Assembly (NCBI GenBank): GCA_047622145.1
Contig: JBLHMO010000070.1
Location: 1-16,963, forward strand
DNA length: 16,963 bases
Origin: Litorivivens sp047622145
Lineage (GTDB): Bacteria; Pseudomonadota; Gammaproteobacteria; Pseudomonadales; Spongiibacteraceae
Direction: 5' to 3'
Each line of letters starts with the position of its first letter. The stretch's first letter is position 1. Below the pieces are notes generated by a model. That model made no database searches and was not told where the DNA came from. It saw nothing but the letters and a program-made list of their open reading frames with translations. The translations under genes and the position numbers were made by a program. Shown one piece after another: positions 7,247 to 14,648 of this stretch.

Positions 7247-7708
7247 ATGGTTACTTTTGTAGATAAAACGGACGTCCAGCAATATGTTGGTTTTGAGCCT
7301 GAGCCGACGGCATGGCACACTATTACTCAGGACGCGATCAATCAGTTTGCAGATTGCACCTTGGATCATCAGTTTATTCATGTAGATCCGGTCAAGGCCA
7401 AAGATACTCCGTTTGGGACGACTATTGCCCACGGTTTTCTAAGCATGTCTATGCTCTCGCATTTTGCTGAAGAGTACAGCGTATTGATCAATGGCTTCTA
7501 CATGGGTTTGAACTACGGCTTCGATAAGGTGCGCTTTTTGTCGCCGGTCAAGGTCAACAGCCGTATTCGCGCCAAAGCCAAAATTATGGACGTTACGGAA
7601 ACTAAACCTGGCCAGTTCCGAGTCAAAACAGAAGTTACCGTAGAGATCGAAGGCGAAGACAAGCCCGCCTTGGTCGCAGAGTGGCTCAGCGTTCAGCTGG
7701 TCGCATAA
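7247..7708 (+). CDS. MaoC-like (R)-specific enoyl-CoA hydratase
   Basis: This 153-residue single hot-dog-domain protein is of the MaoC/PhaJ type, predicted to hydrate trans-2-enoyl-CoA to (R)-3-hydroxyacyl-CoA in the cytoplasm. The hydratase-2 motif is intact: FADCTLDHQFIHVDP gives the catalytic pair D40 and H45, followed by FGTTIAHGFLSMSML. The length is normal for the free-standing family. The start is well supported by a perfect AAGGAG 8 bases before the ATG. The genes before (acyl-CoA dehydrogenase) and after (17beta-HSD4-type dehydrogenase, 23 bases away) supply its substrate and consume its product. This argues for beta-oxidation rather than supply of monomers to polyhydroxyalkanoate; no phaC gene is in the window. 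Confidence 0.93.
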   Translation: MVTFVDKTDVQQYVGFEPEPTAWHTITQDAINQFADCTLDHQFIHVDPVKAKDTPFGTTIAHGFLSMSMLSHFAEEYSVLINGFYMGLNYGFDKVRFLSPVKVNSRIRAKAKIMDVTETKPGQFRVKTEVTVEIEGEDKPALVAEWLSVQLVA

Positions 7709-7731
7709 CAATTTTTTAGAAGGGGAAATTA

Positions 7732-8649
7732 ATGACTATTCGATTTGATGGGAAAGTGGCGATAGTAACTGGTGCTGGTAACGGCCTTGGTCGCAGCCAC
7801 GCACTCGCATTAGCTGAGCGAGGTGCTAAAGTCGTTATAAACGATTTGGGGGGTGCTCGCGACGGCAGTGGTGCGTCGTCGGATGCGGCCAACGAAGTAG
7901 TAGCGACCATTGAAGCCGCCGGCGGCGAAGCCATTGCCCACGGTGCCAATGTCGCCGTAATGAGCGAAGTGGAAGATATGGTTAAACAAACCATGGACAA
8001 GTGGGGCCGCATCGACATTCTGATTAATAATGCCGGTATTCTGCGTGATAAATCGTTCTCGAAAATGGCGCTTGATGATTTTAATCTGGTTATGAATGTT
8101 CACCTGATGGGGTCGGTGAATTGCACCAAAGCCGTCTGGGAAATCATGAAAGGGCAGGAGTACGGCCGCATTGTAATGACAACATCGTCTAGCGGCATGT
8201 ACGGCAATTTTGGTCAGGCAAATTACGGCGCTGCCAAAATGGCGGTACTGGGTTTGATGAATACCTTAGGTCTGGAAGGCGCGAAATACAATGTGCGCGT
8301 CAATGCCTTGTCGCCCACCGCGGCCACGCGCATGACCGAAGACTTGCTCCCCAAAGAAATTCTCGACTTGCTGGTGCCCGAAGCAGTAACGGCTGGCGCA
8401 CTGACCATCTGCCATGACGATTCACCCAGTCGAATGATTCTCTGCGCTGGCGGTGGTGGTTATGCCAGCTCACGTATCTTTGAAACCGAAGGTGTCTACT
8501 TGCCGCAAGATCAGCAAACCCCGGAAGGCGTTATTGCCAACTGGAACGCGATCAACGACACCAGCAAACAAGCGCCGCTTGAAGCTGGCAGCAAACAAAC
8601 TGAGAAATTTCTTGGCAAGGCTATGGCTCACCTGCAAGCGCAGGCTTGA
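7732..8649 (+). CDS. SDR-family (3R)-hydroxyacyl-CoA dehydrogenase, 17beta-HSD type 4-like
   Basis: This 305-residue short-chain dehydrogenase resembles the N-terminal domain of peroxisomal multifunctional enzyme type 2. It is predicted to oxidise (3R)-hydroxyacyl-CoA to 3-ketoacyl-CoA with NAD+. The cofactor-binding TGAGNGLG is at residues 13-20 and NNAG at 99-102. The catalytic tetrad is N122, S152, Y165 and K169. The family-specific stretches INDLGGARDGSG, GILRDKSFSKM and SGMYGNFGQANYGAAK separate it from FabG-type reductases. The length of about 300, with a C-terminal tail past the Rossmann fold, matches the HSD17B4 SDR domain. AGAAGGGGAAA before the ATG is a good ribosome site. The hydratase that is fused to this domain in MFE-2 is encoded separately just upstream. 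Confidence 0.93.
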   Translation: MTIRFDGKVAIVTGAGNGLGRSHALALAERGAKVVINDLGGARDGSGASSDAANEVVATIEAAGGEAIAHGANVAVMSEVEDMVKQTMDKWGRIDILINNAGILRDKSFSKMALDDFNLVMNVHLMGSVNCTKAVWEIMKGQEYGRIVMTTSSSGMYGNFGQANYGAAKMAVLGLMNTLGLEGAKYNVRVNALSPTAATRMTEDLLPKEILDLLVPEAVTAGALTICHDDSPSRMILCAGGGGYASSRIFETEGVYLPQDQQTPEGVIANWNAINDTSKQAPLEAGSKQTEKFLGKAMAHLQAQA

Positions 8650-8712
8650 GTTGTCTCGATAAGTAACGCAAAAGCTAAGTGAAATTCCGAATTAAAGAAA
8701 TAGGACATTACT

Positions 8713-9894
8713 ATGAAAGACGCAGTTATCGTATCAGCCGCACGCACGCCGATTGGTAAAGCCTACCGCGGTGCTTTTAATAATCTTGAATCGCCTTCGC
8801 TGAGTTCATTCGCGATTAAAGCCGCGGTTGAGCGCTCAGGCGTTGACCCCAAAGAGCTGGATGACTGCCTGATGGGCGCGGCACTACAGCAGGGCACCCA
8901 GACCATGAATTTCGGTCGCATGGCAGCCATGGCATCAGGCCTGCCGGTGACTGTTTCTGGTGCGACCATCGACCGTCAGTGTTCTTCAGGTTTGATGGCC
9001 ATCGCCACCGGCGCCAAGCAGATAATTGTGGACGGCGCGCCCATGCTGGTTGCCGGCGGTTGCGAATCTATTTCCTTGGCACAGAACGAGCATATGAATA
9101 TGCACCGCCTGGTCGATCCCCTGGCCATTGCCCATGCGCCCAATATCTACATGGGCATGCTCGACACCGCAGAAGTGGTTGCCAATCGCTATAACGTTTC
9201 TCGCGATGCCCAAGACGAGTACGCGCTCCAATCTCAGCAGCGCACGGCTGCAGCACAGGAAGCGGGTAAGTTTGACGATGAGATAGTGCCTGTTACCGCC
9301 ACCAAGCTGGTGACTAACCGCGAAACGGGTGAGACCAGTGAAGAGCAAGTGACCCTTAGCAAAGACGAGGGTAATCGTCCGGCCACGACGCTTGAAAGTC
9401 TGCAGGGCCTGAAGCCAGTGCGTGAAGGCGGCTGCATTACCGCCGGTAACGCCTCGCAATTGTCCGATGGCGCCGCTGCGGTCGTGCTGATGGACGGCAC
9501 CCTGGCAGCGAAACGCAATATAGAGCCTATGGGTATCTATCGCGGTATGGCTGTTGCCGGCTGCGAGCCCGACGAAATGGGTATCGGTCCTGTTTTCGCG
9601 ATTCCCAAACTGCTAAAAAATGCTGGCCTGAAAATGGACGACATTGGTTTGTGGGAATTGAACGAAGCCTTTGCGGTACAGGTTGTTTACTGCCGTGACC
9701 GTCTGGGTATTCCCAACGAAAATCTTAACGTCAATGGCGGTGCTATTTCGATTGGCCACCCCTACGGCATGAGTGGCGCGCGTATGGTTATGCACGCCTT
9801 AATTGAAGGCAAACGTCGCGGCGTAAAATACGTGGTAGTCACCATGTGTGTTGGCGGCGGTATGGGTGCTGCTGGGCTATTCGAGGTTATCTGA
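8713..9894 (+). CDS. Acetyl-CoA C-acyltransferase (3-ketoacyl-CoA thiolase)
   Basis: This 393-residue degradative thiolase is predicted to cleave 3-ketoacyl-CoA with CoA to acetyl-CoA plus a shortened acyl-CoA. All three catalytic residues are present: C90 in DRQCSSGLMAI, H349 in GGAISIGHPYGMSGAR and C379 in VTMCVGGGMGAAG. The spacing is the same as in Zoogloea thiolase (C89, H348, C378). WELNEAFAVQ near residue 314 is the usual NEAF loop. It could act on medium or long chains, or as an acetoacetyl-CoA thiolase; position at the end of a dehydrogenase-hydratase-dehydrogenase series favours beta-oxidation. It starts 63 bases after the SDR gene with no visible promoter and is followed by a strong terminator, so it is probably the last gene of the operon. 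Confidence 0.94.
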   Translation: MKDAVIVSAARTPIGKAYRGAFNNLESPSLSSFAIKAAVERSGVDPKELDDCLMGAALQQGTQTMNFGRMAAMASGLPVTVSGATIDRQCSSGLMAIATGAKQIIVDGAPMLVAGGCESISLAQNEHMNMHRLVDPLAIAHAPNIYMGMLDTAEVVANRYNVSRDAQDEYALQSQQRTAAAQEAGKFDDEIVPVTATKLVTNRETGETSEEQVTLSKDEGNRPATTLESLQGLKPVREGGCITAGNASQLSDGAAAVVLMDGTLAAKRNIEPMGIYRGMAVAGCEPDEMGIGPVFAIPKLLKNAGLKMDDIGLWELNEAFAVQVVYCRDRLGIPNENLNVNGGAISIGHPYGMSGARMVMHALIEGKRRGVKYVVVTMCVGGGMGAAGLFEVI

Positions 9895-9909
9895 TCTCAG
9901 ACCTCGTGC

Positions 9910-9937
9910 GCCGGCTCTTAGGGGCCGGCATTTTTTT
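9910..9937 (+). terminator. Strong rho-independent terminator of the beta-oxidation operon
   Basis: GCCGGCTC (9910-9917) and GGGCCGGC (9922-9929) form an 8-pair stem with one G-T wobble around the loop TTAG. The stem is followed by A and seven T residues (9931-9937). It begins 16 bases after the thiolase stop codon and is the only convincing intrinsic terminator in the window. Confidence 0.93.
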
Positions 9938-10006
9938 GACACTTCACAGTGAATAGAGAACGCTAGCCATGCGGCATAATAATATCTATTGCCGGGCAGG
10001 CATGCG

Positions 10007-11440
10007 ATGAATCTGACCACTAAGCTAGGTTATGGTGTTGGTCAGGCGGCAGACGGCATTAAGACCTCTGCGTTTACCACCTTCATGTTTTTCTATTACA
10101 ACCAAGTGCTGGGCTTGTCTGGCAGTCTTGCGGGCGCGGCTGCATTGTTGGCACTGCTAGTTGATGCCGTAACCGATCCGATGGTTGGACAGTATTCCGA
10201 CCGCTTTCGCTCACGATGGGGCCGCCGTCACCCGTTTATGATTGCGGGTTCCATACCGTTTTGTTTTGCGATGGTTGCCTTATTTTCGCCCCCGGCGGGT
10301 TTAAGTGAAATGCAATTGTTCGGCTGGATGTTGGGCGGAGCCATTTTAGTTCGCTTGATGTTGACTCTATTTTTTGTGCCCCACCTTTCTCTAGGTGCGG
10401 AGATGGTGCGCGACTACCACGAGCGTACAAAATTGGTAGGCTACCGCGTGTTCTTCTCTTACGCGGGTATTGTGGCGACCTCAGTTCTGGGTTTTGCGGT
10501 CTTCTTTCCCGCCACTGAGCAATATCCAAACGGCATGCTTGATCCCAATAGTTATACCGGATTTGGAGTCTTCACCGGTGTAACTGCAACATGCGCGATG
10601 TTGATTGCGATATTCACAACCTGGAAACTTATTCCTGGTTTGGCCGCGCCATACGAAAACCAGAATGGCAGAAATGCCATGCTCGCTTTTGTTACGGTAT
10701 TTCTAACGCTAAAGCAGCATGCCTTCCGTGTGCTGTTTTCCGTATCGCTCGCTTTCATGGTGTTGAGCGGCGTGACCCAAACACTGATTATTTATGTTGC
10801 CAGCTATATTTTTGAGTTTAAGCCAGAACATATGGCGCTGTTGGCAGCGTCGGTGCTTGTCGGTATTTTCCTGGCGCCGTGGCTGGCCCAGGGTATCTCT
10901 CGGCGTTTTGATAAAAAAATGGCCTTGGCAATTTGTGTGACTATGGGGTCAACAGTTGCGGCTTTGCCCTTTATTCTTTATTTTTTGGATCTGTTTCAAC
11001 CACTATCCATCGTTCAGCGTTTGACAATGGTGTTTGTGGGGAACGGCATCTCGCAAGGGTTTATGATTGCCTATGTCATTGTAATTGATTCGATGTTGTC
11101 CGATACCGTCGACGAACACGAGCTGAATACAGGCCGTCGTGAAGAGGGCCTATTCTTTGCCGCGCGCTCACTGGCTACTAAGGCGAGTTTTGGATTGGGC
11201 AGTTTTCTCGCCGGTGTAGCCTTGGATATTATTCAGTTTCCCCAAGGTGCGAACCCGGACAATGTGCCGCAGGCGGCGATAGATAAGCTCGCTTTACTCT
11301 CGGGGCCAATATCCATTGTGCTATTTGTTGCGACGATTTTGATTTCTTCTCGCTACCCGCTTAATGCCTTGCGCCATCGCCAGATACTAAAAGAAATTGA
11401 AGCGAAGAAGGTCGGCTCAGCAAAGGAGTTGAGACAGTAG
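10007..11440 (+). CDS. GPH-type major facilitator superfamily transporter (MelB/glycoside-pentoside-hexuronide:cation symporter family)
   Basis: This inner-membrane transporter is about 477 residues long and has roughly 12 hydrophobic segments. The signature of the GPH family is near the N-terminus: TTKLGYGVGQAADG, FFYYNQVLG, and the loop DAVTDPMVGQYSDRFRSRWGRRHPFM between helices 2 and 3. The mid-protein segment DSMLSDTVDEHELNTGRREEGLFFAARSLATKASFGLGSF is also typical. Characterised relatives carry sugars with Na+ or H+. Many uncharacterised members lie in lipid and aromatic gene clusters, so sugar transport should not be assumed here. I chose the ATG at 10007 because GGGCAGG lies about 7 bases before it; an in-frame TTG at 9989 would add six residues but lacks a ribosome site. 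The gene stands alone after the terminator and 90 bases before the acyl-CoA ligase gene. Its substrate is unknown. Confidence 0.9.
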   Translation: MNLTTKLGYGVGQAADGIKTSAFTTFMFFYYNQVLGLSGSLAGAAALLALLVDAVTDPMVGQYSDRFRSRWGRRHPFMIAGSIPFCFAMVALFSPPAGLSEMQLFGWMLGGAILVRLMLTLFFVPHLSLGAEMVRDYHERTKLVGYRVFFSYAGIVATSVLGFAVFFPATEQYPNGMLDPNSYTGFGVFTGVTATCAMLIAIFTTWKLIPGLAAPYENQNGRNAMLAFVTVFLTLKQHAFRVLFSVSLAFMVLSGVTQTLIIYVASYIFEFKPEHMALLAASVLVGIFLAPWLAQGISRRFDKKMALAICVTMGSTVAALPFILYFLDLFQPLSIVQRLTMVFVGNGISQGFMIAYVIVIDSMLSDTVDEHELNTGRREEGLFFAARSLATKASFGLGSFLAGVALDIIQFPQGANPDNVPQAAIDKLALLSGPISIVLFVATILISSRYPLNALRHRQILKEIEAKKVGSAKELRQ

Positions 11441-11458
11441 TCCTGCTCGGTCCGGATA

Positions 11459-11488
11459 TTGATTTTATAGTGCTATAAACAGTATACA
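11459..11488 (+). promoter_or_regulatory. Candidate promoter with palindromic operator before the acyl-CoA ligase gene
   Basis: The inverted repeat TTTATAG-TG-CTATAAA (11464-11479) is perfect over 7-base arms. It lies between TTGATT (11459-11464, -35-like) and TATACA (11483-11488, -10-like), with an 18-base spacer. The right arm itself contains TATAAA, a second possible -10. This is about 45-70 bases upstream of the ligase ATG. It differs from the E. coli FadR consensus and from the PsrA half-site pattern, so the regulator is unknown. Confidence 0.35.
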
Positions 11489-11530
11489 AAAGTTACGCCA
11501 CGCTAGAATTGGCAGCACGAGGAGTTTTCT

Positions 11531-13141
11531 ATGTCTAATCGCACAGAGTTTGCCCGACAGAAACTGCAAGAACTCAATGTGGATGGCTTCAACAACCTGA
11601 TAGAACCTTTTCTAAAGGCGTGTGAAGAGTACGCCGACAAGCCGGCTTACTCGTGTTTTGGACAGGAATTGACCTTTCGCGAGATAGGGCAGCAGAGTGA
11701 CGCCTTTGCGCGCTACTTACGCAACGAGCTTGGTCTGCAGGCGGGCGATCGTGTTGCGGTGCAACTGCCTAACTTGATGCAATACCCGATTGTTGCTTGG
11801 GGTATATTGCGTGCAGGTTTGATACTGGTTAATACCAATCCGCTGTATACCGAGCGCGAACTTGTTCATCAATTTACCGATTCAGGTGCAAAAGCACTCG
11901 TCGCTTTGCATGATTTGCTTCCGACCTTGGAAAAAGTGCTTCCCCAGACGTCCATAGAAACTGTCATCGCAACCAATGTGTTTGACTTGATGGAAGCTCA
12001 GGCCCTGCCGAAAACCTCAATAAAGTCGATTATCTCCCTGCCGGATGCTCTCGAAAAAGGTGCGAAGCTGGAACAGCCGCAAGTCGATCTGATCATGGAT
12101 AGTATTGCGCTTTTGCAATACACAGGCGGCACTACCGGTGTTGCCAAGGGCGCAGTACTCAGTCATGGCAATCTGTTCGCTAGTTGCTTGCAGTCTGCTG
12201 CGTTAATGGAAAATGCTCCCAATCGCGATGTAGAAGATGTGCTAGTGGCGCCAATGCCTCTCTACCATGTATACGGATTTACAGTAAATGTGGTGTCGGT
12301 TTTTCTTGATGGCGGTTTGTCGGTTCTAATTCCCGATCCGCGTAATCTGGGCAGTATTATTGAAGCTTTCAAGAACTACAAGATCACCTCAATGGCGGGC
12401 GTTAATACGCTGTTTGTTGCTCTGATGCAGCATCCTGATTTTGATTCTTTGGATTTTAGTTGCCTCAAGGGCGTGATTGCCGGCGGTGCAGCCTTGGTGC
12501 CAGAAATCGCGAGTGAATGGGAGCAGCGTACCGGCATGGTGATTTTCGAGGGTTACGGTCTGTCGGAAACGGCTTCCGCTTTGAGTTGCAATGGCCATGG
12601 CGATGATCGCCGCTTAGGCACAGTGGGTAAGCCAATGGTTTCCCAAGAGATTAAAATTGTAGATGCAGAAGGTAATAGCTTGTCCGCGGGAGAAGAGGGC
12701 GAACTACTTGTCCGCGGCCCCCAAGTCATGCAAGGATATTGGCAGCGCCCTGAGGCGACGGCGGAATCTATCGACGACGAAGGTTGGTTCCGGACAGGTG
12801 ATATTGCAAAGATTCATAAAGATGGTTTTATACAGATTGTTGATCGTCTGAAAGACATGGTGCTGGTGTCGGGGTTTAATGTGTATCCGAACGAAATCGA
12901 AAACGTGATCTACACGCATCCCGATGTTCTTGAATGTGCGGTAGTGGGTGTTAAAGATGAGCGTTCCGGCGAAGCAGTGAAAGCCTTTGTAACGACTAAG
13001 AACCCAAACTTGACCGAGGTCGAGCTTAGAGAATTCTGTCGTACAGATTTGACGGCTTATAAAGTGCCTAAATTTATCGAATTTCGCGATGAGCTACCGA
13101 AGTCTAATGTGGGCAAAATTCTACGACGCGAGCTGCGCTAA
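11531..13141 (+). CDS. fadD: Long-chain fatty acid-CoA ligase (FadD-like, AMP-forming)
   Basis: This 536-residue ANL-superfamily enzyme is predicted to activate fatty acids to acyl-CoA using ATP at the inner face of the membrane. The P-loop motif YTGGTTGVAKGAVLSHGN begins at residue 197 and GYGLSETAS follows in the middle domain. The FACS signature runs from GWFRTGDIA near 418 through DRLKDMVLVSGFNVYPNEIE. The C-terminal catalytic lysine is K529 in SNVGKILRREL. The length is slightly below E. coli FadD (561), and the N-terminus is typical. GAGGAG is well placed for the ATG. The next gene, 25 bases on, encodes a wax ester synthase/DGAT that uses acyl-CoA, so this ligase could feed storage as well as beta-oxidation. 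Specificity for straight, branched or isoprenoid acids cannot be read from the sequence. Confidence 0.93.
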   Translation: MSNRTEFARQKLQELNVDGFNNLIEPFLKACEEYADKPAYSCFGQELTFREIGQQSDAFARYLRNELGLQAGDRVAVQLPNLMQYPIVAWGILRAGLILVNTNPLYTERELVHQFTDSGAKALVALHDLLPTLEKVLPQTSIETVIATNVFDLMEAQALPKTSIKSIISLPDALEKGAKLEQPQVDLIMDSIALLQYTGGTTGVAKGAVLSHGNLFASCLQSAALMENAPNRDVEDVLVAPMPLYHVYGFTVNVVSVFLDGGLSVLIPDPRNLGSIIEAFKNYKITSMAGVNTLFVALMQHPDFDSLDFSCLKGVIAGGAALVPEIASEWEQRTGMVIFEGYGLSETASALSCNGHGDDRRLGTVGKPMVSQEIKIVDAEGNSLSAGEEGELLVRGPQVMQGYWQRPEATAESIDDEGWFRTGDIAKIHKDGFIQIVDRLKDMVLVSGFNVYPNEIENVIYTHPDVLECAVVGVKDERSGEAVKAFVTTKNPNLTEVELREFCRTDLTAYKVPKFIEFRDELPKSNVGKILRRELR

Positions 13142-13166
13142 TCTAAATGGAACTTAGGGGACGGTA

Positions 13167-14645
13167 ATGAGACAACTAACAGGTCTGGATGCTTCTTTTC
13201 TTTACTTAGAAACTAACAACTCGCCCATGCATATTGCGGGTCTTTCCATTTATGATCCCGCTACTGCTCCGGGCGGTAAAGTCAGGTTCAAGCAGATTGT
13301 CGAAAATATTGCCTCGCGCGTGCATCGCGTTCCAGCGATGACCAGCCGTTTGTTCACCGTGCCGATGAAGCTCGATCACCCCTACTGGGTTAACGACGGA
13401 ACCTTTGATCCTGAATTCCATGTGCGCCATATCGCTTTGCCTGCGCCAGGTGATTGGCGTCAACTTTGTATACTGGTATCGCGTATCCATGCGCGACCGC
13501 TCGATCGTAGTCGTCCGCTGTGGGAATCTTATATTATCGAAGGGCTCGATAACGTGGAAGGTTACCCCAAGGGTTGTTTTGCGGTTTTTACCAAAATGCA
13601 TCACGCGGCTATTGATGGCGCATCCGGTGTTGAAATTAACGCCATAATGCACGACCTTTCACCGGAGATGGCGGCTCCAGAATCCACCCAAGTATTCAAC
13701 GTTGATAGCAAGCCGAGCAAAGCTGAATTGCTGCTGAGAGCACAGATTAATACGATTAAAAGTCCATTCCGCTTTTTGGGTGTCACTAAAGATGCAGCAC
13801 CGGGAATACTGAAAGCAGCGAAGGGCATGCTTAGCGGGCGATTAAAACGCGTCAATGATATTCCCAGAACCCGCTTTAATAGCACTGTTTCTCCGTATCG
13901 TGTGATTGGCGCATTTCGAACTTCTTTTGCGGAGGTTCGAGCCATTAAAAATCGGTTTAAACCGGCAACGGTTAACGATGTCGCCTTGACCATAGTGGGC
14001 GGTGCGCTGCGTAAATATCTAGAAGCAAAAGACGAGCTGCCCGAGAAATCGTTGGCTGCTATGGCTCCCGTCAATATTCGCACCGAGGACAGCAAGGGCT
14101 CTGCGGGCAATCAGGTCTCACAAATGACAGTTCGTTTGCGTACCGATGTGGAAGGCGCCCGTGAGCGATTACAGGCTGTGCACGAAGGTACTCGCGATGC
14201 CAAAGAGCTGACGAACGCGATTGGCGCCAAGACGATGACTGACTACACGCAGTTTATTCCGTCGACTATCACAGCATCTGCTGCTCGACTGGCAAGTTCA
14301 ATGAACTTGGCCAACAGGATCAACCCAGTTTACAACACCGTGGTGACCAACGTGCCCGGCCCCCCCATTCCGCTGTACTACACTGGCGCGAAAATGCTGA
14401 GCAGTTTTGGCACTGGCCCCGTTCTGGATAGCACAGGTTTGTTTCACGTAATTTCCACATACTGCGACGAATTTTCGGTAACCTTTACTGCCTGCCGAGA
14501 TATGTTGCCAGACCCAGAATTTTATGCAGAATGTCTACAGTCTTCTTTAGATGAATTGAAAGAAGCGGCGTTGCTTGCTGATCAAGTTGAACCGAAGCCT
14601 AAGGCTAAGATAAAAAGCGCATCTATCCAAAAGAAGGCCTCATAA
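13167..14645 (+). CDS. Wax ester synthase / acyl-CoA:diacylglycerol acyltransferase (WS/DGAT)
   Basis: This 492-residue bifunctional acyltransferase is predicted to make wax esters from acyl-CoA and fatty alcohol, or triacylglycerol from acyl-CoA and diacylglycerol, at the membrane or lipid-droplet surface. The N-terminal TGLDASFLYLETNNSPMHI is characteristic. PLW lies at residues 117-119. The catalytic HHxxxDG is intact as HHAAIDG at 145-151, and the second-domain NVPGP motif begins at N395. The length fits bacterial WS/DGATs (about 450-490). The last 20 or so residues form an unusual basic tail rich in lysine and alanine (KPKAKIKSASIQKK). AGGGGACG precedes the ATG. It lies 25 bases after fadD and only 3 bases before a lipase-like hydrolase gene, so the three are probably co-transcribed. 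Preference between wax and triacylglycerol synthesis is not predictable. Confidence 0.95.
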   Translation: MRQLTGLDASFLYLETNNSPMHIAGLSIYDPATAPGGKVRFKQIVENIASRVHRVPAMTSRLFTVPMKLDHPYWVNDGTFDPEFHVRHIALPAPGDWRQLCILVSRIHARPLDRSRPLWESYIIEGLDNVEGYPKGCFAVFTKMHHAAIDGASGVEINAIMHDLSPEMAAPESTQVFNVDSKPSKAELLLRAQINTIKSPFRFLGVTKDAAPGILKAAKGMLSGRLKRVNDIPRTRFNSTVSPYRVIGAFRTSFAEVRAIKNRFKPATVNDVALTIVGGALRKYLEAKDELPEKSLAAMAPVNIRTEDSKGSAGNQVSQMTVRLRTDVEGARERLQAVHEGTRDAKELTNAIGAKTMTDYTQFIPSTITASAARLASSMNLANRINPVYNTVVTNVPGPPIPLYYTGAKMLSSFGTGPVLDSTGLFHVISTYCDEFSVTFTACRDMLPDPEFYAECLQSSLDELKEAALLADQVEPKPKAKIKSASIQKKAS

Positions 14646-14648
14646 CGC

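Noticed and set aside
7247..7708. MaoC hydratase as a PhaJ supplying polyhydroxyalkanoate synthesis
   Set aside because: No PHA synthase, phasin or PhaR-like gene is present, and the flanking acyl-CoA dehydrogenase, HSD17B4-type dehydrogenase and thiolase explain it as a beta-oxidation enzyme.
7732..8649. SDR as FabG (fatty acid synthesis ketoreductase)
   Set aside because: It is about 60 residues longer than FabG and carries HSD17B4-type sequences (NDLGGARDGSG, GILRDKSFSKM) with degradative neighbours.
9936..9964. Consensus TTGACA as a complete promoter for the transporter gene
   Set aside because: No acceptable -10 hexamer lies 16 to 18 bases downstream (the 17-base position reads AACGCT); the hexamer may be a chance product of the terminator T-tract.
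9989..10006. TTG start giving six extra residues on the GPH transporter
   Set aside because: There is no ribosome site before the TTG, whereas GGGCAGG is well placed before the ATG at 10007, and the family usually begins close to the TTKLGYG motif.
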